Position numbers and translations under genes: made by a program
Shown here: positions 42,240 to 53,944 of the stretch, piece by piece
How positions within the stretch are numbered: the first letter of the stretch is position 1
How the letters are laid out: each line of letters opens with the position of its first letter
Assembly (NCBI GenBank): GCA_963514095.1
Contig: OY741271.1
Location: 5,976,976-6,040,975, forward strand
DNA: 64,000 nucleotides
Reading direction: 5' to 3'
DNA from: Eutrigla gurnardus
Lineage: Eukaryota > Chordata > Actinopteri > Perciformes > Triglidae
The notes under the pieces: generated by a model
The model's database searches: none
Seen by the model: only the letters and a program-made list of their open reading frames with translations
What the model was told of the DNA's origin: nothing

Positions 42240-44460
42240 TGCCCCAGTAGACTTCAGTCTACAACATCCTACACCATTGATCCATGTGGTTGATTAGACA
42301 CGTTTTACAAAAGGATTTTGTTGGCAAATTTGGTAAATGTACTCTGTAAGACACTTATATAGAAGCATGAATGCATTATTGGGCCACTACTAACTTGATC
42401 AAATAATCCATTTAATAATGACAATATGACTGTTATAAAGTTGTGAAAATAAAAAGATGAATAAAACAAACACATGAGGACACATTTTTAAATAGTAAAT
42501 TAAAATATTTTCTATTTATCTTTTTATTTTCTGCTGTCCCTCTAGGGCAGGAGATGTAACCAAACCATGAAAGAAATGGCACAAAAGCCAATGAAATGAA
42601 ATTAAATCAAATAATTCTGCATTTAAATGTTATTATTAATAGTGATCTAATCTGGCTGATGCTGGGTCAACACTCACATGTTTCGGTCTCTACTTGAGTG
42701 AAAAGGTTATGTCCTCCTTTTCTAAGCCATTAATTCTCACATTATTCCCATCTGTTCATAATGTGAGTGGCAGTGCCCTCAGATTTGCTGATGCTGTATG
42801 CAGGATTGTTTATATTAGCATTGTTTAGAAATACTGGAATATTCTATGAATATATATGGATAAGTCAAACTACTAAGTCAAACTCAAATATACTTCTATA
42901 CCAGGCTTCTTTAAGAAAACAGATGTAAATCTATAGTGAAATACATTAAACATGGTGACCATTAACCTCATTAGCTGCTTCTGACCTCACTCCTTTTGTG
43001 TTATTGTGCTTTAAATGAATCATGATGGGTCACATGGAACAAATCCATCAGATAATTACAACAAAGTGGGTCGTGGACAGTTCACCAAGTATCTACCCTG
43101 ACACAGATGCAGTTTTTTTCAGACAGGTGGAGTATTATTTGTGTGAGGTTCACGGGGCAAAACAGCTACTAGGTTACAAATCATGGTACAATACTTCATA
43201 GCTGGATTTAAACTAAACATTTTGAAAGTGTTTTTTTTAGCTTTGAAGATCGTATCGGCATCCTGTGCCCAGAACCAATGAACAATCCCTTAATTTGTCC
43301 CCAAATTCAACAATAGTTGTGCAGAAATAGAGACACAGGATATGGCACAAAGCACACAGGCTTATACATATAAAGTAAAAGTGGGTGAGAGACATACAGG
43401 TTTAAGATACTTTTCAAATAAATTATTTCAAACTTGATAATCACTATAAATCATCAAATATTTTACATTTAGATCCTGAAAGGGTTTAAGAACTGTTACC
43501 ATTCCCTTGCAGAGTGTAGTTAAGAGATGGAAGGCAAGGCAAGGCAAGGCAACTTTATTTGTATAGCACATTTCATACACAAGGCAGTCTCAAAGTGCTT
43601 CACATTATAAAAATGTCATACAATAAAGTGAAAAAAAAAAAATAGAAGGAATTAATAGAAAATAAAAGCAAAATTAAAATGCATAGAAAAACCCTCATTA
43701 AAACCAGCCAATAATAAAATAAAGTTTAAAATTTAATAATAATAAAATAAAATAAAAATAAATCATTAGGGGGTATAAAATAGATTTGTCTGTCCGTTTG
43801 AATGATTGGAATCTAAAAAAGGTCTGAAACTCTGCATGCATGAGTGAATGTTGCCAGGCAGTTTGTTGTGCTGTGCTCAACTACACTCCCCAACCAAATA
43901 GAAAGAACGGTCCAGGATGAATTTAAGAATAGAGATTCTGTTCAACCCCACCCTTGACTTGACCAGGTCATAACATCTGCAGATGTTGTTTGAGGTTTTA
44001 ATTCTATGGCTCTCTGTTGATACAGATCGTACTGTACGGGTAACTCTACACGCTATGATAAGGCTCAGGAACTGGGTCAGACGGACACAAGAACTCCTTT
44101 TGTTTTATGGGGACCTGCCCCGGCCATGCACCCAGGTCAACAGGTCACACTGCATCACCACCAAGTCATTTTACAGACAGGTTGCTTTCACTTACCATTT
44201 TAATGAATTTGGCTGAATTATTAAGATAAGATAACGTGTGTATACTAGATAGACATGCGTTTTCATCAAGGTACAGTGGTACCCAAAAGACAGTCAAAAA
44301 CTATGTCAAATATCGTAGATGCCTTGTGAGAAAAGATAACCATAACTCATAATACATCAACTTAAATGCAACATTGCTTCCCTGTAGTAGGGCGGAAGGA
44401 AAAGGCTTGAAGTGGTTATTTTTACTGGCTCTGTTACATACCTGAAGGTAATAGTTGGGG
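42240..44460. other. Upstream flank of tshb, no gene seen
   Basis: AT-rich with no recognisable exon. Distal tshb control sequence may lie at the left. The segment starting GGAAGGCAAGGCAAGGCAAC at about 43530-43660 matches a 3' LINE (L2-type) sequence commonly seen in fish, in reverse orientation. Confidence 0.5.
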
Positions 44461-44478
44461 TAACATTACAATTCTTGG

Positions 44479-44481
<3 letters not shown>

Positions 44482-44520
<39 letters not shown>
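44482..44520. repeat. (ATT)n microsatellite
   Basis: About 13 ATT units. Confidence 0.96.
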
Positions 44521-44523
<3 letters not shown>

Positions 44524-44561
44524 TTTTTTAACATTAAAAAGGAGGTCTCCATACACTAAGG

Positions 44562-44970
44562 CAGAGATCTTCAACAGGGGGTCCGTGACCCCTCGGGGGT
44601 CCGCAGAGTTACTGCTGGGGGTCACCGAAATGATTTGATCCAAAAATGTCAATATGTCCAAAAATACACATTAACATGAATACAACCTATAATAAGCAAA
44701 TATAAATCTTCTTATTTATTATAAGATATTATGTTATGTTGTGAAATGTGATGTCAATATAGAATTAAGTTGTATGTTCTGTAAATATATATATATATAT
44801 GAATTATTTTAATGGCATAGCATTGTATACATACAGCATTCATACCTGGCACTATCAGCTGCACTACACATTATTATTGACCTGTTTAACAATTTGATAT
44901 GTGATAGGGCGTCCCTCCATCGTGTCACTAGGCCTGGGGTCCTTGGGCTGAAAAACGTTGAAGACTTCTG
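44562..44970. mobile_element. Non-autonomous hAT element (MITE)
   Basis: 409 bp with imperfect inverted ends (CAGAGATCTTCAAC left; CAGAAGTCTTCAAC when the right is reversed) and an exact 8-bp target duplication CACTAAGG at 44554-44561 and 44971-44978. Eight-base duplications and CAG ends are diagnostic of hAT. No open frame. Confidence 0.92.
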
Positions 44971-45604
44971 CACTAAGGGGCAGTCCTCACCACACAGCAG
45001 ACTGTATCATCTGAAATGTTGAAGTAAGACATGATTTGGGTGTTACTGCAGTGTGAAGAGGATGGGTGAGCTCACTACTTGTACTACAGTGTTGGACCTC
45101 AGGGTGGCAGCCATTGAGCTTTACCTGTTGGGACCTGTTAGAAAAAAACATTTGGTAATTCAAGGATTTACTTGCATGTCATTTAACTTCTTTAACCGTG
45201 GGGTCCGCTAAATGCTTACTGATTAGATGTGTCCTGCTGACAACAGCATCCTCTGTATTCTGCCACCGCCGATATACAAACTCAAGAGGGTCCATACATG
45301 AAACCACATCAGGCGTAAGCATATTTACTACGACTCTATCAACACAGTAGCGAGGTTACTACAGATGTTAAAGCAGTCTCAAGTCATTGTTGGCCGATTG
45401 GAATGGTATTTTAGTCACTGAAATGATTATGGGCGTTTACAAGAGAGCTGGAACAGTGTGTCTAAGGAAAACAGGACAGCATGCAGCAGTTAGGTCTGGC
45501 CTAGAGTTTTTAGCAGGAGGACAGGCCGTTCATTGGCCTACTTACATATTTCCTTAAACTGGTGTGTAGTGCTGTGGGTCAACTTTCAGTAAAATGCACT
45601 AGTA

Positions 45605-47571
45605 CACTGTAACAAATTTCACTGTAAAATGGGTGGGTGTTGTGGTTGTTTTACAGCGCATCTACTGTAATTATCGAACAGTATAATACCGTTTTTTGGA
45701 TTACAGCACATGACAGTAGGATAACTGGGTTATGGTAATTTTACAGTGCATCTACCGTTATTTATTACGGTATAACGGTATATTACCATATATTGGATTA
45801 CAGTACATGACAGTAGGATAACTGGGTTATGGTAATTTTACAGCGCATCTACCGTTATTTATTAAACGGTATATAACCGTATATTGGATTACAGTACATG
45901 ACAGTAGGATAACTCTGGGTTGTGGTTATTTTACAGTATATGCTTGTGTGTTATAAAATCTGCTATTTTTGCACCAATTTAAAAACAGTATGCAGCGCTT
46001 CTCAAATACCCAGCCCTACCACATTCATCCAGCCGGTCAACAAACCAAAAGTCCTACAATAAACACACAGCTTGACTTTTCTTGTATTTTACTAATGTCT
46101 TGTCTTCTAGTGCTTAGAGCGGATCATAAACACATACAGCAACAACATGCAGTTATCACTGTTCATCTGTGTGTGCTAACTGAAGAAAAGTAGCAGGACA
46201 ACCTGTGGACACGGACCTCTCACTTGAATAAAAATGCAGACTATAAGTAATACGTTCGGGAACCCTGGTATAGAACCCAAGAGAATATACATTCCATAAC
46301 ATTGCTGTAGTTTATTGCAAACAAACAAGTCTTTTGCATGTGAACAATGAAAAGTGAATGTGGACTACTTGACTGGTCTCGTCAGTCACCGATGATGAGT
46401 GCCTGGAAAAAAAATGAATATATAAAATTAGCAACACAACGTAGGCTACCTGGTAAAATTTAAAAATAAGAAAGACTAATGGAGGGATTGTAGGTCCTTA
46501 CTCTGTCCCTTTGGAAAGTCCTCCCGTCCCTTCATGTTTGTGGTTGCACAGTCAGTTCTATAAAAGCACACAAGTTAACGCAAGTTAGTTAAATCTTCAC
46601 AAAATTGCCGATTAACTTTAATAACAGAACAATCTCTAAGATGTCATTTCAACAAATGCCTGTTCAAGTGAAACTCTCGCCATAAAGCAACCTAGACTTT
46701 TTTGTGAGTGTATACGAGTCAAACCTTTGTGTAAATGCATAATTACGACGAAAGAGTCACTTTTAAGATTTACCGTTTCGTTTTTGGGCAAGCTAATTTT
46801 CAAGTGCAAGGGCCCTCTTATGCTAGCATCAAAATTGCTATTTTTTTAAACACTAAGAAGGCTCAACACAACATGAAACTTTGCTCGTAATATCACCAGG
46901 CTCTCTACACATGAACACAAGCATTGAGAACATTGTTTGTGTACACAGAGTTTACTAAAAAGAAGGTTTTTAAACTGCTCACAACACCTGGCTAATGACC
47001 ATGGCTAATTGAGCTCAAGCTAGCTACAGAGCTTGCTTCACTGAGCCCTTTTAGCAACCTGAACTAATGAAACAGACCTAATGAAACATCTGAAATGTCA
47101 ACAGTTCAATAATCATGCAGATAAAACAACACTGGACACTATCAATTTTGGGAGAAAAGCAGAACTTTACTTTACCTGCTCTGGTGAACACATGTACTGG
47201 ACTTGAGAAGGGCACATGTCTCCTTGACAGAAAATACTGTTTCATGCTGTTAAATTACATTTTCTTATTTTTAACTGAGCCTGAGCATTAACTGTTAATT
47301 TACATGTAAGCATGAATATTTTACAGTATTTTACAATTATTTTAAAATACATTAAGATACTGTTGTAATCCACAGTAAATTTGTAGCAATTCAGTATAAA
47401 TACTGTTTTATGCTGTTAAATTTCAGTTATCTACTGTTATTGTTAAATGACTGATTTAACTGTTAATTTACATGCGAGGGATGACTATTTAACAGTATTT
47501 TAAAATTATTAAAAAACACAGTAGGATACTGTTGTAAATCCACCGTAAATTTACAGCAATTCGTTACAGTG
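45605..47571. mobile_element. CACTA-like DNA element
   Basis: About 1967 bp starting CACTGTAACAAATT and ending with the reverse of CACTGTAACGAATT. It is flanked by TA on both sides (45603-45604, 47572-47573). Arm 2 of the inverted duplication has the uninterrupted sequence ACTAGTAGTCATAG, which proves the ends. Inside are three tandem units of about 100 bp on the left (45655-45925, each with GACAGTAGGATAACT) and two of about 165 bp on the right (47238-47571). No transposase frame. CACT termini, subterminal repeats and a 2-bp target fit the CACTA/EnSpm group. Confidence 0.85.
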
Positions 47572-47656
47572 TAGTCATAGTAGCACAATGAAATAAAATG
47601 AATTAATCTTGGGGACTTGGGGTCTGCATGTTTAATTTCTCTTTGCTATTTGGGTT

Positions 47657-47769
47657 TATTTGGGTTGATATTTGGGTTTATAAATTGAATTGAATTGAAT
47701 TTATCATGTAAGGTGACCTTGGGTGTTTGAAAGGTGCCAACAAATAAAATGTATTATTATTATTTGTTA
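47657..47769 (+). mobile_element. L2-type LINE 3' tail
   Basis: Contains TGTAAGGTGACCTTGGGTGT, AAAGGTGCCAACAAATAAAA and a TATTATTATT tail, the same 3' end as the LINE at 61803-63260. Arm 2 lacks it and reads straight from GGGTTTA into TTGGGACC, so this is an insertion specific to arm 1. Confidence 0.8.
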
Positions 47770-48012
47770 TTATTATTGGGACCTGATAAGTAAGCATCAT
47801 CTTTTGACATGACGTTTTTTGTAAGTGTACACGAATGTGGACATTGGGCCACTGTTAAGCATTATAAAGTATTATGGTATGGACAACCCACATGTTATGT
47901 GTTTACTAATAGTAATCTGAATCCAGTCAAGTTACTGTAAGCAATGCCCATAAGTGTGCTTTAACCCTGTTGAGACATTTACATGAAAGTGAAGCTGAGA
48001 TAAAAACGGGAC

Positions 48013-48574
48013 ACAGAGTAACTCTTTTGAAACTAAAAGATAATGATAAAAAGGGAGCATGAATTAAGTTTGTAAAAGTGGGGGGAGAGTAGTCTGAATT
48101 GGGTTCTGGAGCTATGCCCCACCTCATACATCGCACTCATCCGCCAGCCGCGAGCGATTCCAAGCCAGTGAGCGTCGCATCCACCATGGGGCGCTGAGAA
48201 ACCACGCCGCATCGCTTCTCCTGCGAGTGCTGCTCACGTTGGCCCATGTTTTCTGTTCACTCGCTCACCCGTATCAGGTGATACCCTGCAAGGGTAACTA
48301 TTGGCTCTTGTCTCAGACCTTCCCCGAGGTTATTGGTGGAGTGACGAGCACTCAGCATGTGACCTCTACAATGAGCTTCCGCCCACGGAAGTAAGCAGGG
48401 CGGCCGTAACGTATAAGTACAGCGATGTACGTGACGGTAATCTTTGTTGTGGTGTAAATAAAATTCAACAGAGTATTTTGACAGCGAGGCTGTCTGCAAA
48501 ATGTAAGCAATAAGGGTATGCTCGAAAAATCCATCGTTTTTTCGTTGGCTCTTTGTATTTTCGACATTGCGAGA
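48013..48574. other. CpG-rich segment unique to arm 1
   Basis: About 560 bp present in arm 1 and absent from arm 2. The part at 48125-48270 is richer in CpG than its surroundings and contains CCACCATGGGG (a good initiation context) followed at once by a stop codon, then a possible splice donor GGAAGTAAGC near 48388. It might be an untranslated first exon and promoter, but no protein could be assembled from it. Confidence 0.35.
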
Positions 48575-48833
48575 AGAAAAATGATACGCGTGGCATGCTG
48601 GGAAAATGACGTCGTCACCGGTCTCTCGTATAAACCGGGCTCATTGGAATGCAATTCTATTGAAAATTAGGTAAATTGTCTCGGGTGTTTCCTTGTTGTT
48701 TCATTGTATTTGTACACAAAGTAATATGAAAACACCTTATGTTTTGTATATAGAGAGTCAGTGTCCTGGACAATAATTAAATGGATACTATATTGATGTA
48801 TCAGTAATCAATATTCTTTTTTCCCCATGACAG

Positions 48834-48917
48834 AAGCTGGCCAAAGCCAGGGAAGACAATCTAATCATGCCTGACGAGTTTGACTTTGGGCAGTTCAACT
48901 TTCTACTTCAGGACTGA
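48834..48917 (+). CDS. Possible terminal exon of an unidentified gene (arm 1)
   Basis: A pyrimidine-rich acceptor (TTCTTTTTTCCCCATGACAG) is followed by 27 codons ending in TGA; the peptide ends PDEFDFGQFNFLLQD. I do not recognise the protein. Upstream exons were not found. The same sequence is repeated in arm 2 on the minus strand without any change in the stretch compared by eye. Human synteny would place SYCP1 next to TSHB, but this peptide does not look like the SYCP1 C terminus. It may be a real terminal exon, or chance coding within a duplicated non-coding segment. Confidence 0.3.
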   Translation, partial: KLAKAREDNLIMPDEFDFGQFNFLLQD

Positions 48918-49932
48918 GATTTTCTTGTTTTTACTTCACAGTAGTAGGAGTTACAGACGCAGCAGATCTGTCTCCCACACGCTCCCTGCTGTGATTTAAT
49001 CTGACCACTAGATGGTAGACTAACACAATCTCAACCATGACTGGAGCTCCGCGGGCGGCACTGAACATCCTGCTTCCTTGGTCATACAATAAATAGCCAA
49101 GGTGAGACCCTCTTCACGTGGAGAGCTAACAGCAAAGACAGAGTCATGTATCTTGTTTGAAAGAGGAAATAATGTGTTTTTGAAATGAATCAAACCAGAA
49201 AGTGAGGCAGATTAAAGGACAGTGAATAGTCCGTTTTTTGCTTGTCTTCTCACACCAGCTGCAAACACAAATGTGACCTCTCATGTGTTTTGAGGGTATG
49301 TGAGGGTATAAAACAGTTTAACACATTCTGCTATCCAGGGTTATTGCTCCCTAAAAACAAAGGGAGGCTATTTCAAGTCGGGAGCGAGAGAGATTTCTGG
49401 GGCCATTTTTCTTTTTTGGGTGACCTTGCTACACCTCAGGAGGAGGAGGAAATAGTTTGACCCAAATCCTCGTTGGTGCCCTTGAAGACACACTCTTATT
49501 AATAACCTCAGGAATCTGGAGACCACCTCTACTCCTCCCCCTCCTCTCTGTTGTGATCTTCATGTCCTAACTTTTATTCCACCTCCTTTTTTTGTCAGTG
49601 AGTACCTTCACTTTCACTCTCCGACCCACAAGGCACCCACAGGGCCTTCAAAATCCATCTGACAGAGCCTAAAATAATCAACCTAGTTGTGAGAAGAGGG
49701 CTTACCAGTAACAGTCGATCACTTTCTCATTCTCTCCTTTCACATCTTCCCTGCCGTCCTCTAAGTGTGAGAACTGCCAGCCAGATGAGAATCAGAATCA
49801 GAAGAGAATTCCTTCATTTTATTAGGATTTTTTTTGTCAAGGGGGTAACAAAATTAAACTCAAAAACAAACCAAAAACTTGATGATTAACTTAGTATACC
49901 TTCTAAATGATCATTCTATGGTATTTATATCG

Positions 49933-50204
49933 GAGCATCTGTGGCTCAGAGGTAGAGCGAGTCGTCCTCCCATCGGTAGTTTGATTCGCGACTCCTCCAG
50001 TCTGCATGCTGAAGTGTCCTTGGGCAAGATACTGAACTCCAAATTGTGAATGAGATGGATAAGATTGGATCCCGATGGGCGGCTCCTCTGCCATCAGTGT
50101 ATGAATGTGTGTGAATGGGGAAATGTAGACTGAATGTAGAGTAAAGTGCCTTGAGTGATTGAAAAGACTAGAAAATCACTATATAAATACAAGTCCATTT
50201 ATTT
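49933..50204 (+). mobile_element. tRNA-derived SINE, family A (arm 1)
   Basis: tRNA-like head with box A (TGGCTCAGAGGTAGAGCG) and box B (GGTAGTTTGATTCGCGACTCC, a GGTTCGAATCC-like site), then the body with CCTTGGGCAAGATACTGAAC and the tail CTATATAAATACAAGTCC. Present at the same place in arm 2, so it predates the duplication. Confidence 0.85.
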
Positions 50205-50314
50205 AATCATTATTTTGAAAGCATAACCATAACTTCAACTATTAATAAAAGTTAAACCTATTTTATAGAAGATGTAAAGTCAAATCCTTCTTTCGTAAAC
50301 CTTGTTTCATTTCA

Positions 50315-50644
50315 GGGCTGCACGGTGGTGTAGTGGGTAGCACTGTTGCCTCACGGCAAGAAACCGGGTTCAATTCCTGGGTCGGCCCCGGGTTCCTTCT
50401 GTGTGGAGTTTGCATGTTCTCCCCATGACATGCAGGATGGGGATAGGTTAATTGATGACTCTAAATTGCCCGTAGGTGTGAATGTGAATGTGAATGTGAA
50501 TAGTTGTTTGTCTCTACATGTTGGCCCTGTGATAGACTGGCGTCCTGTCCAGGGTGTACCCTGCCTTCACCCAATGACAGCTGGGATCGACTCCAGCCCC
50601 CCCGCAACCCTGAATACAGGATAAGCGGTAGATAATGGATGGAT
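50315..50644 (+). mobile_element. Complete SINE, family B (arm 1 only)
   Basis: About 330 bp with Pol III box A (TGGTGTAGTGGGTAGCA) and box B (GGGTTCAATTCC), a body with GTGTGGAGTTTGCATGTTCTC, a GTGAAT pentamer-like repeat, the family 3' end CCCCGCAACCCTGAATACAGG and a short GGAT tail. The target duplication GTTTCATTTCA is exact (50304-50314 and 50645-50655). Arm 2 has one copy of this target and no SINE, so the insertion came after the duplication. Confidence 0.95.
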
Positions 50645-50662
50645 GTTTCATTTCATATATAC

Positions 50663-50663
<1 letters not shown>

Positions 50664-50736
<73 letters not shown>
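50664..50736. repeat. (TA)n microsatellite, expanded in arm 1
   Basis: About 36 TA units; the equivalent place in arm 2 (near 60762) has only about four. Confidence 0.96.
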
Positions 50737-50738
<2 letters not shown>

Positions 50739-50961
50739 ACACTGTTGACACTGCCTTGCCACCCAGTAATACTACTGTACCCTGTAAATAGGTCACCATC
50801 ATTCAAAAAATATTTACTGGGTGATTCCCATGTAAAACAGTTGTTATTTCCTTACTCCCTATTTTGCCTCCTTCCATTCTACTTAAACAGAGGTAACCAG
50901 TGAGTATGTTATTGATATCCTGCATACAATTATGCAGTGATCACAAGCTGTAAATCACATA

Positions 50962-52755
50962 CACTTTATTGACAAAGGTATTCACTCAGCCATCCAAATA
51001 ATATAAATCAGGTGTTCCATCACTTCCATGGCCACAGGTGTATAAAAGCAGCACCTCGGCATGCAGACTGTTTCTACAAACATGTATGAAAGAATGGGTT
51101 GCTCTCAGGAGCTCAGTGAATTCCAGCGTGGTACTGTGATAGGATGCCACCTGTGCAACAAGTCCAGTGGTGAAATGTCCTCACTCCTAAATATTCCAGT
51201 CAACTGTCAGTGGGATTAGAACAAAGTGGAAGTGATTGGGAACGACAGCGACTCAGCCAAGAAGTGGCAGACCACGTAAAATGATGGAGCGGGGTCAGCG
51301 GATGCTGAGGCACATAGTGCACAGAGGTCACCAACTTTCTGCAGTCAATCACTACAGACCTCCAAACTTCATGTGGCCTTCAGATTAGCTCAAGAACAGT
51401 GTAGAGAGCTTCATGGATGGGTTTCCATGGCGATCAGCTGCATCCAAGCTATACATCAGCAAGTGCAATGCAAAGCGTCGGATGCAGTGGTGTAAAGCAC
51501 GGCGCCACTGGACTCTAGAGCAGTGGAGACGTTCTCTGGAGGGACCAATCACGCTTCTCCAACTGGCAATCTGATGGACGAGTCTGGGTTTGGCGGTTGC
51601 CAGGACAACGGTACTTGTCTGACTGCATTGTGCCACGTGTAAAGTTTGGTGGAGGGGGATTATGGTGTGGGGTTGTTTTTCAGACAATTTGGGGATGGCC
51701 CCTTCCTGTTCCAACATGACTGTGCACCAGTGCACAAAGCAAGGTCCATAAAGACATGGATGAGAGAGTTTGGTGTGGATGAACTTGACTGGCCTGCACA
51801 GAGTCCTGACCTCAACCCGATAGAGTGAATTAGAGTGGAGACTGAGAGCCAGACCTTCCCTCCAACATCAGTGTGTGACCTCACAAATACACTTCTGGAA
51901 GAATGGTCAAAAAGTCCCATAATCACACTCCTAAACCTTGTGGAAAGCCTTCCAGAAGAGTTGAAGCTGTTATACAGGGATTTAAATGAATGCCGTCCCG
52001 GGGACTTAATAAATTGTCATCGGAAGGATAAATATTCTAACTCGGGCCGACCTCAGGACGACGAGAATATTTATAATATACGTTTTCATAACTATTTGCA
52101 AACCAGAATGGTAGTCGGTGGAAAAAGATTTATATGAAAAGGTAATGGAACAGGACTGGCTGGCGTGCCTGCGTTTATGTTGTTCTATGAGACAAGTGGC
52201 AACAATGTTGCAGCCTGTTGCGCTCACACTGCTTACCGCTCGAACTGGGACGAGACGAAGATATAACTGTCACCAGAGATCAGCCGACTGTCACTGTGCT
52301 AGCTACTACTACTACTACTACTCAATACGATGTTGCGCTGGCTGAAGCCTAAAGAGTGTACCCAGCCCCAGGACATAGCCCAACCAGGCCCAAGTCACCC
52401 AGGACGATGTGAGAGTGATGGCGAAACAACTTTTCCCACAGAGCCTGAGGTACGCTACAGAATCTCCACTCTCTCAGCAACGACAGCTGCTACATTGAGT
52501 CTCAGGGCAGAAAGCTTTTAGTGGCTAATGATGCCAGTAAGCTAGGAAGCTAAGAAACTGTGTTTTGGGACGATTCAGGACGGTTCAAAATGATTTTCGG
52601 GACGTTTCCGGGACGGAGGTGAAAAAAGTAAATTTTAATCCCTGTGTTATAGCTGCAAAAGGGTGGGCCGACGTCATATTAAACCCTATGGATTAAGAAT
52701 TTCACTTAAATTCAAATGTCAAGGCAGGTGAGCGAATACTTTTGGCAATATAGTG
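50962..52755 (+). mobile_element. Tc1-like transposon with broken transposase
   Basis: Inverted ends begin CACTTTATTGACAAAGGTATTC and end TTTGGCAATATAGTG, flanked by TA (50960-50961, 52756-52757). The transposase remnant runs plus-strand from about 51088: helix-turn-helix part with GRPRKMMERGQRMLRH, a DDE part with FLFQHDCAPVHKARS and WPAQSPDLNPIE. Stops and frameshifts break it, and the hAT-like element at 51975-52644 interrupts it. Its left part (to 51818) is shared with arm 2. Confidence 0.92.
51975..52644. mobile_element. hAT- or P-like element nested in the Tc1 copy
   Basis: 670 bp starting CAGGGATTTAAAT and ending TTTTAATCCCTG, inserted in the Tc1 sequence between two copies of TGTTATA (51968-51974 and 52645-52651). 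A 7-bp duplication is short for hAT (8 bp), so the assignment is open. It contains a 63-codon plus-strand frame (52330-52521, MLRWLKPKECTQP...) that could be the remnant of a transposase N terminus, and a CTA trinucleotide run at about 52303-52322. Confidence 0.75.
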
Positions 52756-52757
52756 TA

Positions 52758-53940
52758 TATCAAAACTGAGTATTTGAGTACATGATGTGTATGTGTATAT
52801 GTGTATGAAAAACTGCCTATTTACTGGAAAAGGAAGGAATTAAAGGTTATCGGCGCTCTGGAACTAGTGACCTCTGTCTCAGTAAGTGGTGACCCCCAGA
52901 CAGCTGAAGAAATATCATAGATCAGCTAGGATAAGAATAGCCTCTGGAAGCTGGCCTATGGCCAACATTGAGAAGACTCTAAACTAATGAGTTCTCCTGC
53001 CAGTTAAGCTGCCACTACGACGCAAACATTGGGAAACTTTAGCATGACCCAAGTCTGATCTAAAGACGCATTTAATGAAAAACATTCCACTGAAGTCATG
53101 GTTCTTTCATCTGTTTTCTTTTTTCCCTTTCCTGCTTAGTCCATTATGTCTGGTGAATATATTTTCAGACTACTATTGATATTTTAAAAAGTACGCAGCT
53201 CGTTTCTAACCCACTGCTGAAGTCAAGGAGCCATTGCTCACTTTACATCACAACTCAAATATAGCTGCAGCAATTAAGGCCAACTTCCTATGGTACATTA
53301 AGCATGTGTGAGAAATCATTCTCTATTACTGTATTATTCATTTCTCAATGTGGGACAGTGCAGACATGCAATGTCAATACTAATGAAATGAACTTGAACT
53401 TTGGTGGGGCACAGCACACTTAACTGTAGAGATAACAGGAATGTATCAAAATCACATTCATTTTTGTCCGTAAGCAGTAAAAATAATGAATGGATTAGGG
53501 GGTTTGGTGGAGCCCTTTTAATGGGAATAATGAATCATTCCATTAATCTTTTTCTTTATTTCGTTTCTCTATGCATCTCTTGCTTTCTCTCTCTTCCTTC
53601 CATCACTTTAGCCATCAGAGGAGGAGTGAAGTAATTACAACCTACCTCTGACCCACACTGGCCCGCAGCCCAATGAGGAGGACCCGTGGATGGGGCCACG
53701 GAAATAGAAGGAGAAGAAGCAGAAAAAAGACATATTATGAGACAGACTGACAAAAAAGAAATGGGAAAGGGGAGGAAGAAGAGATAGCAGAAGAGAAGAA
53801 ACAGAGAAGAGAGTGACTGAGAGATGGATGAGTGACAGAAGGAAGTAGAAGAGGGCAGGCAGGATGACAGGATGGGGGTGAGCAGGATGGCAGAGGGAGT
53901 AAAGGAGGGTAAGCTTTCGACAAAAGGAAGTGGGATCTGG
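52758..53940. other. Spacer segment, nothing recognised
   Basis: No gene or clear repeat, apart from a GA-rich polypurine stretch from about 53690 to 53910 that produces Ser/Pro/Leu-rich frames on the other strand. Confidence 0.5.
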
Positions 53941-53944
53941 GTCT

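Larger units (their letters stand above)
45138..51818 (+). repeat. Inverted duplication, arm 1
   Basis: Reads as the reverse complement of 58207-64000, with high similarity outside arm-specific insertions. Matched landmarks include CATTTGGTAATTCAAGGATT (45149 and reversed near 63975), GGAGGACAGGCCGTTCATTGG (45514 and reversed near 63835), the possible exon at 48834-48917 (reversed at 61678-61757), the SINE at 49933 (reversed at 60880) and the Tc1 copy ending at 51818. The left limit is only known to be at or before 45138, because arm 2 runs off the window. Confidence 0.93.

Noticed and set aside
43983..44216. 77-codon plus-strand frame as a possible upstream exon of the orphan exon at 48834
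   Set aside because: No splice sites or family motif and no link to the terminal frame.
48180..48200. Start codon in good context (CCACCATGGGG)
   Set aside because: The frame stops after two more codons, so it cannot be the start of a protein; kept only as part of the CpG-rich segment description.
49933..50010. tRNA gene
   Set aside because: The box A and box B belong to a SINE head: the body and LINE-like tail follow, and other copies occur at 34183 and 60880.
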